Positions 5,433 through 5,621 of a DNA stretch of 5,621 bases are shown piece by piece; within the stretch, counting starts at the first letter, position 1, and every line of letters starts with the position of its first letter. Position numbers and translations under genes: made by a program. Source of the stretch: JAZBPO01 sp036351675 (GTDB taxonomy: Bacteria; Pseudomonadota; Gammaproteobacteria; Pseudomonadales; Azotimanducaceae); contig JAZBPO010000304.1 of NCBI GenBank assembly GCA_036351675.1, positions 1 to 5,621 of the forward strand. Direction: 5' to 3'. The notes beneath the pieces were generated by a model that was given only the letters and a program-made list of their open reading frames with translations, did no database searches and was not told the DNA's origin.

Positions 5433-5621
5433 GTGAAGGGCTCCGGTGGTTCCGAGCGACGGGCTGCCGACATCGAGGCGCTCATCAGACCCCAGATCGC
5501 GGCCGCGGGCTGCGAACTCTGGGGCTTCGAGTTGCTGACGGAAATCACTCGCCTTCGCTTCCGCGCCTTCGAGCGCTGCCTTCGTGTCGGAGTAACGATA
5601 CCGGCCTTGATCGCCGACATA
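5433..5621 (+). CDS. rimP: Ribosome maturation factor RimP, N-terminal fragment, right part anomalous
   Basis: RimP is a cytosolic factor needed for 30S subunit maturation and is normally the first protein gene after metY, ahead of nusA and infB. Counting from 5433, residues 13-37 (with ADIEALIRP and ELWGFELL) resemble the start of the RimP N-terminal domain. From residue 38 (about 5544) the frame stays open to the edge, but the expected continuation (a short loop, a strand of the LRVYID type, then the VxxDDC segment) is not seen; instead there is ITRLRFRAF and RVGVTIP. The other + frames do not restore it. Three GTG codons (5418, 5430, 5433) could start the protein. The AAGGAG at 5410-5415 is only 2 bases from 5418, whereas GAGG at 5422-5425 is 7 bases from 5433, so I favour 5433. 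Identity rests on a short match plus gene order; the 3' end is outside the window. Confidence 0.75.
   Translation, partial: MKGSGGSERRAADIEALIRPQIAAAGCELWGFELLTEITRLRFRAFERCLRVGVTIPALIADI

Noticed and set aside
5342..5620. A 92-codon - strand open frame ending at the window edge, with a basic R/K-rich start
   Set aside because: I considered it as the edge of a transposase or other inserted gene. Most of it is antisense to the terminator and the RimP-like segment, and I recognise no family. Only the last ~80 bases remain suspicious, and they are reported as a finding.

Overview
The window is a chromosomal housekeeping segment from a high-GC proteobacterium, most likely a gammaproteobacterium. 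All seven protein genes and both tRNA genes lie on the + strand, in the order ftsH (3' part), folP, glmM, tpiA, secG, tRNA-Leu(GAG), initiator tRNA-Met(CAU), rimP (5' part). This is the classical ftsH-folP-glmM / secG-leuU-metY-rimP arrangement known from Escherichia coli, with tpiA placed in front of secG as in many other gammaproteobacteria. Coding DNA is very GC-rich by eye (around 70 %), with strong G/C preference at third codon positions. I cannot name a genus from this alone.

Left block (1-3535): the last ~420 codons of the membrane AAA+ protease FtsH are followed after 51 bp by folP (dihydropteroate synthase) and after another 33 bp by glmM (phosphoglucosamine mutase). The ftsH-folP gap holds a perfect 12-bp GC-rich hairpin. 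folP starts with TTG and has only a weak ribosome-binding site, whereas glmM has a very strong one. The three genes look like one transcription unit with an internal attenuator-like hairpin.

Middle block (3536-4868): a sigma70-type promoter and two hairpins fill the 110-bp glmM-tpiA gap. tpiA (triose-phosphate isomerase) and secG (SecYEG accessory subunit, with a long acidic tail) follow as a pair.

Right block (4869-5621): tRNA-Leu(GAG) and initiator tRNA-Met each have a likely promoter with a GC-rich discriminator just upstream, and each is followed by a terminator hairpin. The initiator tRNA keeps the required unpaired first acceptor position, but as U1/U72 rather than the textbook C1/A72. 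A clear intrinsic terminator separates it from rimP, the first gene of the usual rimP-nusA-infB operon. rimP is cut by the window edge, and RimP-like sequence appears to stop about 80 bases before the edge.

I saw no mobile element, CRISPR array, defence system or other accessory cassette, and nothing that supports a previously undescribed system. The observations worth a second look are regulatory (hairpins, start codons, promoter layout), the initiator tRNA 1:72 pair, and the right-edge anomaly in rimP, which may be an assembly artefact or an insertion.
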